Below are positions 1 through 8,639 of a stretch of 64,000 bases of DNA, piece by piece. The DNA is from CAYWWM01 sp965198025. GTDB taxonomy: Bacteria > Acidobacteriota > Terriglobia > 2-12-FULL-54-10. Location of the stretch: contig OZ240237.1 in assembly GCA_965198025.1 (NCBI GenBank), positions 620,001-684,000 on the forward strand. The letters are read 5' to 3'. The translations under genes and the position numbers were made by a program. Within the stretch, counting starts at the first letter, position 1, and the number at the start of each line of letters is the position of its first letter. A model generated the notes under the pieces. That model saw nothing but the letters and a program-made list of their open reading frames with translations, did not search any database and was not told the origin of the DNA.

Positions 1-1590
1 GGAAGACGTTGTCAGATCGTAAGGAGTGTAATCGGTATCGGAATGGATGACACTGACGTGCTCCAGGGGGATGTTTAATGCTTCGCTCGCAATCTGCGCC
101 ATGACCGTATCGGACCCCTGGCCGAGGTCGGCGGTTCCCACATACAGGGTGGCGCTCCCATCCTCATTCAGACGAATCAGGGCTGAGGAAACGGAAGGAG
201 TAATGGTCGTTTTAATTAGACAAGCCAGCCCTTTGCCACGAGCCGACGATTTGCTGACCGGCGAGGAGGGTTTTCCCCACTCGACTGCGGCCGCGACCTC
301 GTCTAGACACTCCCGCATGGCCAGGCTGTGCACGGGTTCCCCCGTGACCGCCGCCCTTCCTCCCTCATCTAGCAGGTTCTTGCGCCTCAATTCCAGAGGA
401 TCCATCCCGAGGGCGCGCGCAAGGATGTCCATTTCCGATTCGTGTGCCCAATTGGACTGCGACACGCCAAACCCTCGAAATGCTCCGGCGGGCACCTTGT
501 TCGTGTACGCCAGGTAGGAATCAATCAGGATGTTCGGTATTTCATACGGCCCGGCCGCAGTGAATCCGGATTTTTTCGACACCCGGGGTCCGATCTCCGC
601 GTAGGCCCCTGTATCCAGGTAGACCCGGCACTGACGAGCCAGAATCCGGCCGTCCTTCTTCACTCCCGTTTTCAGATAGATTTTGGCTGCGTGCTTCGTA
701 ATGGTGTGAAAGACCTCTTCGCGGGTTAAGGTGATGGCCATGGGTCGCCTTGCCTTATGGGCAAGAGCTGCCACTAACGGCTCCAATTTAAGGTAGAGCT
801 TGGAACCATAAGCGCCGCCGAGGTTGAGAGAAATCACACGCACCTTCGACAACGGGAGATGGAATGTCTCGGCCATCAGGTCCCGAATGACAAAGGGATT
901 CTGGACGGTTGACCAGATGGTGAGTCGCCCCGGTCCGTCCCAAGAAGCAATCGCCGTAAACGGTTCCAAGGCCGAATGCTGGGCGGAAGGGGCCGTGAAT
1001 ACATTTTCGAAAATATGATCGGACTCCCGGAACCCTCTTTCGACGTCCCCTTTGCTCATGTGAAAATGGTTGCAAATATTGGTTCCATCTACCGGCCGGA
1101 TGCCCCCCACATCGGCAAATCCATGACTACGGACCTCCACTTTCTCGTGAAGAACAGGTGCCGTTTTGACCAGAGCTTCTTCTGAGTCCAGGACTGCGGG
1201 AAGTTCTTCGTAATCCACTTCGATCAGTTCCAGAGCCTCTTCAGCGATGTCTGCCCGGGTCGCCGCAACCGCTGCCACCGGATCGCCCACGTGGCGGACT
1301 TTGTCCAGGGCCACAATCGTCTGGTCCTTATAGATGGGACCGTAGTGGGATTCGTAAGCTGGGTTATTGGTGACATCGTCACGGGTCAGGACAGCAACCA
1401 CGCCGGGCAGCTTTTCCACCTGGCGAGTATCAATCTGCCGAATCGTGGCATGGGCGTGGGGGCTGCGAAGAATCTTGGCGTGGAGCAATCCGGTGAACTT
1501 GAGGTCTTCCAGATACTTCAGGCGGCCGGTTACCTTTTCCTCGCTCTCGAGCCGGGGGACAGACTGGCCAATCACCGAAAACTTTTCCAT
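1..1590 (-). CDS. coxL: Molybdenum-cofactor-binding large subunit of a CO dehydrogenase/xanthine dehydrogenase-type hydroxylase (3' end beyond the window)
   Basis: The first 530 codons of a molybdopterin-binding hydroxylase large subunit are visible; the family is usually 750-800 residues, so about two thirds is present. The N-terminus has the usual VIGQSVPRLESEEKVTGRL segment. Further motifs are GDPVAAV, GGAYGSK near residue 254 and AGAFRGFGVSQ near residue 364. The last is the AFRGFG-type substrate and cofactor loop of xanthine dehydrogenase and aldehyde oxidase relatives, not the AYRCSFR loop of true aerobic CO dehydrogenase. It should therefore oxidise an aldehyde or an aromatic N-heterocycle, transferring electrons to CoxS and CoxM. 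The ATG overlaps the coxS stop as TGATG at 1588-1592, which suggests translational coupling. The substrate cannot be read from the sequence. Confidence 0.93.
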   Translation of the reverse strand, partial: MEKFSVIGQSVPRLESEEKVTGRLKYLEDLKFTGLLHAKILRSPHAHATIRQIDTRQVEKLPGVVAVLTRDDVTNNPAYESHYGPIYKDQTIVALDKVRHVGDPVAAVAATRADIAEEALELIEVDYEELPAVLDSEEALVKTAPVLHEKVEVRSHGFADVGGIRPVDGTNICNHFHMSKGDVERGFRESDHIFENVFTAPSAQHSALEPFTAIASWDGPGRLTIWSTVQNPFVIRDLMAETFHLPLSKVRVISLNLGGAYGSKLYLKLEPLVAALAHKARRPMAITLTREEVFHTITKHAAKIYLKTGVKKDGRILARQCRVYLDTGAYAEIGPRVSKKSGFTAAGPYEIPNILIDSYLAYTNKVPAGAFRGFGVSQSNWAHESEMDILARALGMDPLELRRKNLLDEGGRAAVTGEPVHSLAMRECLDEVAAAVEWGKPSSPVSKSSARGKGLACLIKTTITPSVSSALIRLNEDGSATLYVGTADLGQGSDTVMAQIASEALNIPLEHVSVIHSDTDYTPYDLTTSS

Positions 1591-2114
1591 CAGGCCTCCT
1601 TGGGTTGCTGCGACTCCCGCAGTAAAGAGCGCACGGCTTGCAGAATTTCCATGTGGCAACCGCACCGGCAGAGATTGCCGGTCAGGAAATCGCGAATTTG
1701 CGCGTCCGCTGCCGTGGGCATTTGATCGAGCAACACCTTCACCGTCAGGATCAGACCGGAAGTACAGTAGGCACATTGGAAAGCGCCATGCTCAATGAAC
1801 GCCTTCTGGATGGGGTGCAATTCTCCGTCCGACGCCAAGCCTTCAATGGTCAGGATTTCGGTGTCCGCCGCATCCACTCCCAGAACCGAGCAGGAACTGA
1901 CCGGCAACCCATTCATCAAGACCGTACAGGCCCCGCAAACCTGCTGATCGCATCCCAACTTGGCTCCGGTTAAATCCAGACGTTTTCGCAGGATTTCGAG
2001 CAGGGTCTCCCGAGGCTCGACTTCCAGCCCATGCGTCACGCCGTTGACGGTCATCTGGATCATTCGATTCATGGATTGCCTCCCGCCAGGCATTGTTCTT
2101 TCGCGGTCGCTCAT
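1590..2114 (-). CDS. coxS: 2Fe-2S small subunit of the molybdenum hydroxylase
   Basis: A 174-residue ferredoxin-like electron transfer subunit. The N-terminal plant-type 2Fe-2S site is CDQQVCGACTVLMNGLPVSSC minus its last residue plus that Cys, and the C-terminal helical 2Fe-2S domain has QCAYCTSG and NLCRCGCH. The order and size match CoxS/XdhC-type small subunits of about 160-175 residues. It passes electrons from the molybdenum centre of the large subunit to FAD in CoxM. The chosen ATG overlaps the coxM stop as ATGA at 2111-2114; an internal Met about 15 codons later (near 2070) is an alternative start. It lies in the coxG-M-S-L operon. Confidence 0.95.
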   Translation of the reverse strand: MSDRERTMPGGRQSMNRMIQMTVNGVTHGLEVEPRETLLEILRKRLDLTGAKLGCDQQVCGACTVLMNGLPVSSCSVLGVDAADTEILTIEGLASDGELHPIQKAFIEHGAFQCAYCTSGLILTVKVLLDQMPTAADAQIRDFLTGNLCRCGCHMEILQAVRSLLRESQQPKEA

Positions 2115-2983
2115 GGCCCTTCCGCTCTCTGGAATGCTTCTTCGGCCGCTCTCCGAATCAGGACCCCTACCATGGCGCGTTTATACTCAGCCGCTCCGCG
2201 CAGATCACTCAAGGGGGAACAGGCTTGGGATGCGAGGCGACCCGCCTCAGCGGCCAGCTCGGCGCGAAACGGGTTTCCCCGCAACACGTCTTCGGCTTTC
2301 CGGACTCGCAGCGGTGTCGGTGCGACACATCCCAAAACCACACGCGCCTCCACGCACGTCCGTGTCGCAGGATCGAGCCGCACCCCGACCGCACACCCTA
2401 CCGCAGGCTTGTCAGACCCGACGGAGAACCGCAGGTACTTGAGCCCGGAGTGTGGCTCCATCCGCTCCACCTGGATTTCCGTAATCAGCTCGTGCGGCTG
2501 AAGGGTCGTTTCATAGTAGCCGACGAACAGTTCTTCTAAGGGAAAAACTCGTTCTTTGTCCCGATCGGCGACTTTGACTCGGGCGTCCAAAGCAATCAGG
2601 ATCGGGGGAAGATCGGTGAGGGGTTCGGCAAACCCGAGATTTCCGCCCACGGTTCCCGTGCTGCGCACGCGAATATTTGCCACCTGCGGCTCGACTTCAG
2701 CGATCGCAGGCAGGAATTGGCGGATGACTGGGGACACTTCCAAATCGTGGTGGGTCGTCAGGCTCCCGATGCGGAGCGCAGAGCTGCCGTTCTCGATGTA
2801 GCGCAAGCCGGGGATCTTTTTGATATTCACCAGGTAGGCGGGGCGGACGATTCCCTGCTTCATGAGAAGAAGCAAGGAAGTCCCGCCTGCATAGATCCGG
2901 GCCTCCTCGGGATGCTCGGCCATGAACTGCGAGGCTTCCCGAACGCTGGAAGGCTCCCAATACTCAAACTTTCTCAGCCCCAT
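2111..2983 (-). CDS. coxM: FAD-binding medium subunit of the molybdenum hydroxylase
   Basis: A 290-residue FAD-binding PCMH-type subunit. The two flavin motifs of the family are present: AGGTSLL near residues 32-38 and TVGGNLGFAEPLTD near residues 111-124. The C-terminal CO-dehydrogenase flavoprotein domain follows. It accepts electrons from CoxS and delivers them to a quinone or another acceptor. The 4-bp overlap with coxS and the 23-bp gap to coxG indicate one transcript. A fragment of a second, different CoxM N-terminus lies far downstream at 50667-50804. Confidence 0.95.
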   Translation of the reverse strand: MGLRKFEYWEPSSVREASQFMAEHPEEARIYAGGTSLLLLMKQGIVRPAYLVNIKKIPGLRYIENGSSALRIGSLTTHHDLEVSPVIRQFLPAIAEVEPQVANIRVRSTGTVGGNLGFAEPLTDLPPILIALDARVKVADRDKERVFPLEELFVGYYETTLQPHELITEIQVERMEPHSGLKYLRFSVGSDKPAVGCAVGVRLDPATRTCVEARVVLGCVAPTPLRVRKAEDVLRGNPFRAELAAEAGRLASQACSPLSDLRGAAEYKRAMVGVLIRRAAEEAFQRAEGP

Positions 2984-3006
2984 AATCGCCTTTGGTTACA
3001 CTGGGG

Positions 3007-3570
3007 TCACTCTGGCTTCACCATCCACCGGCGGAGGAACAGACCCTTCAAGGCTTGGAGCGTGCGTTTCAAGAAAGCCATCGGCTTGCCTGCCTTCGTC
3101 ACCTCCTGCTTTGGAGCAGGAGTGGCGCCGAGTCGGTTCTTAAGATTTGTGGTCGCTTCGGTAAAGATCTCTTTTGATTTTGCTTCAATCAGTTTTGCGC
3201 CCAGGACAGCCAGTTGTCCTCCCAACGTCAGGTCCGATACGACCTGGACCTCGGTCGCCTGATTGGGGGCCGGTTTCAAGACCACCGTATCGGTGGATTT
3301 CAGCGTCCCGTGGGCTCCCGCGATGGTCTTGCCCCGGGTGGCAAGCACCAGACGAACAGGAGCTTGTTTCTCCAGGACCTCCGTCTGAATCTTGAAGGTG
3401 GCCGAGATGAAACCGACTTTTTGCTTGACGAGGACTACATAATGGCGGTCATCGAGGACCTCGACCGACTCCACAGATGGCAGGCAGCTCGCCATCTTGT
3501 GGGGATCAGCAATAAAATCCCAAACTCGTTCTACCGAGGCGGGAACCTCAAAGGTTTCCTCGATTTTCAT
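3007..3570 (-). CDS. coxG: CoxG-like SRPBCC protein
   Basis: A 187-residue protein of the CoxG/START-like (SRPBCC) family. It starts MKIEETFEVPASVERVWDFI, followed by DPHKMASCLPSVESVEV, the typical CoxG N-terminus. The last 40 residues are basic and hydrophobic, as in CoxG proteins that tether the enzyme to the membrane. I chose the ATG at 3570, preceded by a G-rich ribosome binding site, over a TTG nine bases upstream. Being first in the operon it should carry the promoter, but a MITE plus an IS1202-family element begin only about 30 bp upstream (3602), so native control may be lost or replaced. A TATAAT-like hexamer is present on the minus strand at 3593-3598, without a well spaced -35. Confidence 0.92.
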   Translation of the reverse strand: MKIEETFEVPASVERVWDFIADPHKMASCLPSVESVEVLDDRHYVVLVKQKVGFISATFKIQTEVLEKQAPVRLVLATRGKTIAGAHGTLKSTDTVVLKPAPNQATEVQVVSDLTLGGQLAVLGAKLIEAKSKEIFTEATTNLKNRLGATPAPKQEVTKAGKPMAFLKRTLQALKGLFLRRWMVKPE

Positions 3571-3620
3571 TGCCCCCAAATCCTCAAATGTAATTATATA
3601 CTAGAACCGGTCTCAAAAAT

Positions 3621-3642
3621 AGACTCTTTTTGTCAACTGTCA
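3621..3642. repeat. 22-bp target-site duplication, left copy
   Basis: The 22 bases 3621-3642 (starting AGACTCTTTTT and ending CAACTGTCA) are repeated exactly at 5146-5167. Flanking bases differ on both sides, so the repeat is exactly 22 bp. This length is far above the 2-9 bp of most IS families and fits the long duplications reported for IS1202-type elements. Confidence 0.9.
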
Positions 3643-5145
3643 AAGCTCGTTAGAAATGTCCCCTGTGTTAGCTCGTTAGAAGTGTCCCCTTTGATGAAGT
3701 CAGTAAACAATGCGCTGTAGGGGCGGAGGAAAGTCCTGTCGTTTGGACTTTTCGGAGCTCCTACAGCGCCGCGCCGGCCGGTGCGACCACTGCGGGGGTC
3801 TGTTTCCATGGTTTCTTCTTCCACGGGTGGTCGTTGGGGGGCCGCCACGGCTTTTTGCGGACTTCGACGGCACGCGCGGCGATCGGCGATGGCTCGAACC
3901 GGGGTGGCGCCGGGATCTCTCGCCACTGCACGGGGCGGCCGCGATAGAAGACCTGCAATGCGCCATGGCGCCCCTCCGACACGATCACTTTCCCGCCCGC
4001 CGGTGCATATCGGCTCTCCCGCGCGATCTGCAAAAACCGCCCCTGGTAGCGCACCACCCAGTCCTGGCTGATCGTCCGCTCTTGCTCCAGTCGGAAGATC
4101 GCATCCAGCTCGCGCTGGCCGGGCGCCTGGCGATGATAATCTTCCGGGGAGGCCGCCTCCCGCCGAAACCGCCGGTTGTGGTCCGGCAGATACTTCTGTC
4201 GCAAGTACTGATTCGCTTCTCCGATGCAGGCGATCCGCTGCAGCCGCAGCTTCTTGATGAGCCGGTCCTGGTGGGTCCTGTGGTTCCTCTCCACACGACC
4301 TTTGGCCTGCGGCGAGTTCGCCGGCAGGATTCTCGTTCCCAGCTTCCGGCCCATCCGCCCCAACTGCGTTAGCGGCACTTCCCCGGACAGCCGCTGCTGC
4401 TCCGTCGGCTCCACCACAGAGACGTTCTTCCAGTCCGTGTACAGCGCGTGCGGCACTCCGTATCGCTCGACCCACCCCCGAACCACATCCGCCGCCGCCC
4501 CGATCGTCTCCTGCTCGTGCAACTGCGACCAGGTCGCGCCGGTCGCGTCATCCACCATATTCATGAGACACAGCATCGGTCCACGCTGCTCCAGCCAGGC
4601 GTGGAAGCTCCCGTCCAACTGCACCAGTTCCCCCAAGTGCTTCCGCCTCTCTCGCCGCTTGCGATGCTGTCTCCGCTTCCTCCCGCGGTTCCACAGCCCT
4701 TCCGCCAACAGCCACCGCCGTAGCGTCTCGGCATCGACGCGCAGTCCGTCCTCCTGCTCCAGATGCTCGGCTGCCAGCGTCGGCCCAAACCGCTGCCCAG
4801 GCTCTCCTCCGTACTTGTCCCGCACCCGCCGCAGAACCCTCTCCCGAAACTTCTCCGCCTTCGCTCGGTTCGACCGCCGCCCGGCGCTGCGGTGCTGCAA
4901 CCCGGCGGCTCCCTCCTGCCGATACCGTGCCCACAGCCGCTTCCCCTGCCGGTAGCTCACCGCCATTAACTCGGCAGCATCCACCACTTTTAACTCCCCT
5001 GCCTTCACCCGCGACAGCACTTCCACTCGCCCCAACTCCCTCCGGCTCATCCACGTCCTCCTCACGCTCGGCCTCCTTTCGGAGACCTACTCTACGGGGA
5101 CATTTCTATCGAGCCGAATAGGGGACATTATCAAAGAGGTGCAAC
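3643..5145 (-). mobile_element. IS1202/ISNCY-family insertion sequence
   Basis: A 1503-bp element carrying one transposase and bounded by a 22-bp direct repeat. Its ends hold repeated TGTCCCC blocks: left GTTAGAAATGTCCCC and GTTAGAAGTGTCCCC at about 3649-3690, right (reverse complement) GATAATGTCCCC and GATAGAAATGTCCCC at about 5090-5135. These are imperfect terminal and subterminal repeats of the kind bound by this transposase type. The element is inserted within a MITE upstream of the cox operon. Confidence 0.82.
3761..5050 (-). CDS. ISNCY (IS1202)-family transposase
   Basis: About 429 residues. An N-terminal helix-turn-helix (MSRRELGRVEVLSRV, then AAELMAVSYRQGKRLWARY) precedes a DDE integrase-like core. 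The core has VQLDGSFHAWLEQRGP (first Asp), LYTDWKNVSV (second Asp) and NSPQAKGRVERNHRTHQDRL, which holds the catalytic Glu. These are the signature blocks of ISNCY/IS1202 transposases. I chose the ATG at 5050, which has AGGAGG a few bases upstream; an in-frame GTG lies at 5065. The gene is intact, one of few intact transposases in the window, so this element may be a recent arrival. Confidence 0.9.
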   Translation of the reverse strand: MSRRELGRVEVLSRVKAGELKVVDAAELMAVSYRQGKRLWARYRQEGAAGLQHRSAGRRSNRAKAEKFRERVLRRVRDKYGGEPGQRFGPTLAAEHLEQEDGLRVDAETLRRWLLAEGLWNRGRKRRQHRKRRERRKHLGELVQLDGSFHAWLEQRGPMLCLMNMVDDATGATWSQLHEQETIGAAADVVRGWVERYGVPHALYTDWKNVSVVEPTEQQRLSGEVPLTQLGRMGRKLGTRILPANSPQAKGRVERNHRTHQDRLIKKLRLQRIACIGEANQYLRQKYLPDHNRRFRREAASPEDYHRQAPGQRELDAIFRLEQERTISQDWVVRYQGRFLQIARESRYAPAGGKVIVSEGRHGALQVFYRGRPVQWREIPAPPRFEPSPIAARAVEVRKKPWRPPNDHPWKKKPWKQTPAVVAPAGAAL

Positions 5146-5167
5146 AGACTCTTTTTGTCAACTGTCA
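5146..5167. repeat. 22-bp target-site duplication, right copy
   Basis: Exact second copy of 3621-3642, directly abutting the right end of the IS1202-family element. Confidence 0.9.
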
Positions 5168-5791
5168 GGGTACGGCATTCAACCGTGCCGCAAAGGCCTT
5201 GAAAAATCAGAGGTTGCAGCCCCCGAGGTAACTTTCGATTTCTGCCGTTGCGTCATTTCGCGCATTTTTGAGACCGGTTCTACATTAGCCCGGATAATTC
5301 AGTGCGCCCCAACGGCGCAGATCACCAATGGGAGAAGGACCCATCCCGTCAGTTGTCGGTAGGACGTGTAGCTGACGAGCGAGATGTCGAGGAAACTTTG
5401 CATTTCGAAGCCTCGTGACAAACCTCACGGAAAGGTGAGGGAGCGAGCTGGCAGGCCGTAACGCGAGTGAATCCTGAGCAGGCCTCGAAAGTGAAGTTGT
5501 GGATGCCGACCCGCCTGAATTACGGGGAAGGCAGCACGGGCTGGGAAGCAACCGACGCACGCACCGGTCCGGTCCACCGGGGTAGTGGGAACGGCATGTC
5601 CGCAAGGTGGTCTGGGTAATTGGGGGAAGCCCGGGACGGAAGCAGAGCGCTCGAACGTCGGCAGAAAGGCCGACGGTCCGTCTGGGCCTCGGAGAGGGCC
5701 ATAGTACCGTAGAAGCCGGGTAATGCCGGGGGAGGGAAGGGCCCTCACTTCTGGTCGTGCTTTCGAAGAAGTTTAGGTGCGGTGATTGGCG

Positions 5792-7114
5792 ATGAGCCTG
5801 GCAACACCAGAAAACATCCGGACACTTCAGAGGAAGCTGTATCGCAAGGCGAAGGAGGAGCCGGAGTACCGCTTTTACCTGCTCTACGACAAGATCTGGC
5901 GCTGGGATATCCTCGCTCATGCTTACGCGCTGGCCCGTGTCAACGGGGGCGCGCCCGGTGTGGACGGGGAGACGTTCCAGCGGATCGAAACGGACGGCAA
6001 GGAGGAGTGGCTCCGGGTACTGCAAGAGGAACTACGCGGCAAGACATATCGACCACAGCCGGTGCGACGGGTGATGATCCCGAAGCCCGGAGGCGGAGAG
6101 CGGCCGCTCGGTATTCCGACCATTCGGGACCGGGTGGTGCAAACCGCCGCCAAGCTGGTGCTGGAACCGATCTTTGAAGCAGACTTGCAACCGGAAGCCT
6201 ATGGCTACCGGCCGCAGCGAAGTGCGCAAGACGCGGCACGAAAAGTGCATGAACTGCTCTGCGAAGGCTACTGCGATGTTGTTGACGCCGATCTGTCGAA
6301 GTACTTCGACACGATTCCGCATGGGAAACTGATGCAGTCGGTTGCCCGGAGGATCGTAAACCGGGAGGTGCTGCGTCTGATCAAGATGTGGCTGAAGGCA
6401 CCGGTCGAGGAGCGGGACGAGCAGGGGCGGCGCAAGATGAGCGGGGGCAAGGGAAACACTCGCGGCACGCCGCAGGGTGGTGTCCTGAGTCCTTTGCTGG
6501 CCAACCTGTATATGAACCGATTCCTGAAGTACTGGCGGAAAACCGGGCGGGGGCAAGCCTTTCAGGCCTGCGTGGTCATCTACGCGGACGATTTCGTGAT
6601 CCTGAGCCGAGCTAGTGCGGCCAGGGCGCTGGATTGGACGCGGCACGTGATGACGCGGCTGGGGCTGACCCTGAACGAGGCAAAGACCAGCATCAAAGAT
6701 GGGCGTCGCGAGCCGTTCCACTTTCTCGGATATACGTTTGGGCCACATCGCTACCGGAAGGACGGTCATTGGTATCTCGGTGCGAGTCCGTCGAAGAAGA
6801 GCGTGAACCGGATGAAGCAGGCCGTGGCAGACCTGCTCGCGGCCCATCCGACGACCCCGTGGGAGGAAGTGCGGGACCGGCTGAATCGAAAGCTGATCGG
6901 CTGGTCTGGCTACTTCAACTACGGGACGCGGCTGATGGCCTATCGAGCGGTCGACAACTACGTGTATCAGGTGGTGCGGCAATTTCTGCGGCGCCGCCAC
7001 AAGGTAGCCTCGCGGGGCACGGTGCGCTTTTCCCGAGACGCGGTCTTCGGTCACTGGGGAGTGCTGCGCCTGCGCCATGTTCATCTTAGTCTACCTCCGT
7101 GTACCTCGCGCTGA
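5792..7114 (+). CDS. ltrA: Group II intron reverse transcriptase/maturase
   Basis: A 440-residue intron-encoded protein with the RT blocks in order: GGAPGVDGETF (52-62), RPLGIPTIRDRVVQTA (104-119), EAYGYRPQRSAQDA (135-148), TPQGGVLSPLLAN (226-238) and the catalytic YADD (264-267). These are followed by LGLTLNEAKT and a C-terminal maturase (GIIM) domain near residues 345-420 with LNRKLIGWSGYFNYG. There is no HNH endonuclease domain after the maturase. It binds its own intron RNA for splicing and target-primed reverse transcription. I chose the ATG at 5792; an in-frame TTG lies two codons upstream. The gene is intact. Confidence 0.95.
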   Translation: MSLATPENIRTLQRKLYRKAKEEPEYRFYLLYDKIWRWDILAHAYALARVNGGAPGVDGETFQRIETDGKEEWLRVLQEELRGKTYRPQPVRRVMIPKPGGGERPLGIPTIRDRVVQTAAKLVLEPIFEADLQPEAYGYRPQRSAQDAARKVHELLCEGYCDVVDADLSKYFDTIPHGKLMQSVARRIVNREVLRLIKMWLKAPVEERDEQGRRKMSGGKGNTRGTPQGGVLSPLLANLYMNRFLKYWRKTGRGQAFQACVVIYADDFVILSRASAARALDWTRHVMTRLGLTLNEAKTSIKDGRREPFHFLGYTFGPHRYRKDGHWYLGASPSKKSVNRMKQAVADLLAAHPTTPWEEVRDRLNRKLIGWSGYFNYGTRLMAYRAVDNYVYQVVRQFLRRRHKVASRGTVRFSRDAVFGHWGVLRLRHVHLSLPPCTSR

Positions 7115-7125
7115 AGACCGTCGGA

Positions 7126-7158
<33 letters not shown>

Positions 7159-7239
7159 GATGAGCGGGGAAAGGAAACGGGGCCGCGTTCGTGCGAGTAC
7201 CCGCGCCCTTCCTCGACTCTACCGTTCTTCCAGACACGA

Positions 7240-7301
7240 AAAGCCTCCTGTGTTACAAACATGCTGTGAATGTTTATGTTTGAAGCACTCCCGGAGGCTT
7301 T
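7240..7301 (+). repeat. Inverted repeat/hairpin ahead of the IS1380-like transposase
   Basis: AAAGCCTCC (7240-7248) and GGAGGCTTT (7293-7301) form a 9-bp stem around a 44-base loop immediately before the TTG start at 7305. It may be the IS left end or a structure that limits readthrough into the transposase. Confidence 0.5.
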
Positions 7302-7304
7302 CGC

Positions 7305-8357
7305 TTGACTGAACATACCACAACAGAGTGTCTGCTGTTCCCCGATCTTTTTCCCCAGCCGGTCGTGGCCCAGTTTGACCAGCGGGAGGGCAGTTCCGAC
7401 GGAGGGGCCGTTTTGCTGAAAGCGGCGGACCGGCGCTATGGGCTGACGGAACGCATGGCCGCCTGTCTGCACGATGCCAGGCAGGCCGGCAAGATTGATC
7501 ACGAACTCCGAGAACTGTTGCGGCAGCGGGTGTACGGCATCGCCTGCGGCTATCCGGATGCGAATGACGCCGATCGGCTGGCGAAGGACCCCATTCACAA
7601 ACCGTTGCTGGGACGCGATCCGATCGAGGGAACGGACCTGGCTTCGCAGCCGACGCTGTCGCGGTGTGAAAACGCGGTGGATCGCAAGGAGCTGTACCGG
7701 ATGGGCGCCGCGCTGACCGACCGCGTGCTGGAGCGGCACGCGCGGCGCTTGCACTTTCGGGCGCGGCGCGTCACCATCGATCTGGACCCCACCGACGATC
7801 CCACCCATGGCCACCAGCAGTTGGCGCTGTTCAACGGGCATTACGACACCTGATGTTACCTGCCGGTGCTGGGCTTTGTGAGCTTCAACGACGAGCCGCA
7901 GCAGTATCTGCTCACCGCTGTGCTGCGCCCCGGCAACGCGCCGGCCAGCTTGGGAGCGGCGGGGATTTTGTGGCGCATCGTGCAGCGCATTCGCCGCCTC
8001 TTTCCGGGAGCGAAGATTCGCATCCGGCTCGACGGCTGCTTTGCGCATCCCGACTTGCTGGAGCTGTTCGATACCGCGCCCGATGTCGAATATGTGGTGG
8101 CGATGGCCAGCAATGCGGTCCTGAAGCGCCGGGCGCAGCGAGCCATGCGCCAGGCTCGCCGCCTCTCGCGCCGCACCGGAAAGACCGAGCATGTCTACGC
8201 GGAAACTCGCTACGCCGCCCGAACCTGGCCGCGCCGCCGCCGCGTCATCCTCAAAGCCGAAGTGGTGCGCGAGCCCGGCAAGGACCCCAAGGACAACCCG
8301 CGATTCCTCGTCACCAACCTGACCCAAAGCCCCCGCTGGATTTACGAAGGAGTGTAC
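7305..8357 (+). pseudogene. IS1380-family transposase, divergent type, with premature stop and truncated 3' end
   Basis: The reading frame starts at TTG 7305 (MTEHTTTECLLFPDLFPQPV) and encodes an IS1380-type transposase with DGGAVLL, RVTIDLDPTDDPTHG and ALFNGHYDT. A TGA at 7851-7853 falls exactly where relatives have Trp (HYDTWCYLPVLGF). Downstream the same frame continues with CYLPVLGFVSFNDEPQQYL, RLDGCFAHPDLLELF and WIYEGVYCQRG, then breaks off at about 8357. One TGG to TGA transition plus a 3' truncation have inactivated it. It is only distantly related to the five other IS1380 copies. Confidence 0.88.
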
Positions 8358-8639
8358 TGCCAGCGGGGGGTAGTTCGTGTCGTTACTTTGGCGCATGAGC
8401 GTGTAGTATGGGACGGGACACATTGGGGGAGGCTGGCTCCTGTTGTGGTTTGGGCAAACCGCAGTATGCCGGACCCCCTGTCCCCGAGTCCGCGCAGAAG
8501 CATAGCCGGGCTCCGGTCGCTCCGCTCCCTCCGCCCGGCCCTGCTTTTGGAGAAAGAACCTCCGCAGTTCTCCCGCCCGAGTCCTCCCGAACACACGCAG
8601 CCGCCCCAGGGGGATACGATCTGCCTTGAAAATTTCGTT
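8358..8639. other. Non-coding junction between IS1380 and IS110 remnants
   Basis: After the IS1380 break the sequence carries no recognisable gene up to the IS110 stop codon at 8640. It is GC-rich and presumably includes the IS110 right end and insertion debris. Confidence 0.5.

Larger units (their letters stand above)
3602..5282. repeat. TA-flanked MITE with 19-bp perfect inverted ends, split by an IS1202-family element
   Basis: TAGAACCGGTCTCAAAAAT at 3602-3620 recurs as its exact reverse complement at 5264-5282. Removing the inner IS (3643-5145) and one copy of its target duplication leaves a unit of about 155 bp without a gene. If the outermost TA is read as the duplicated target, the inverted repeat is 17 bp (GAACCGGTCTCAAAAAT), the arrangement expected of a non-autonomous IS630/Tc1-type element. 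It sits just upstream of coxG. No transposase with matching ends occurs in the window. Confidence 0.75.

Noticed and set aside
1..1590. True aerobic CO dehydrogenase (form I)
   Set aside because: The loop reads AGAFRGFGVSQ, not AYRCSFR, so CO oxidation should not be claimed.
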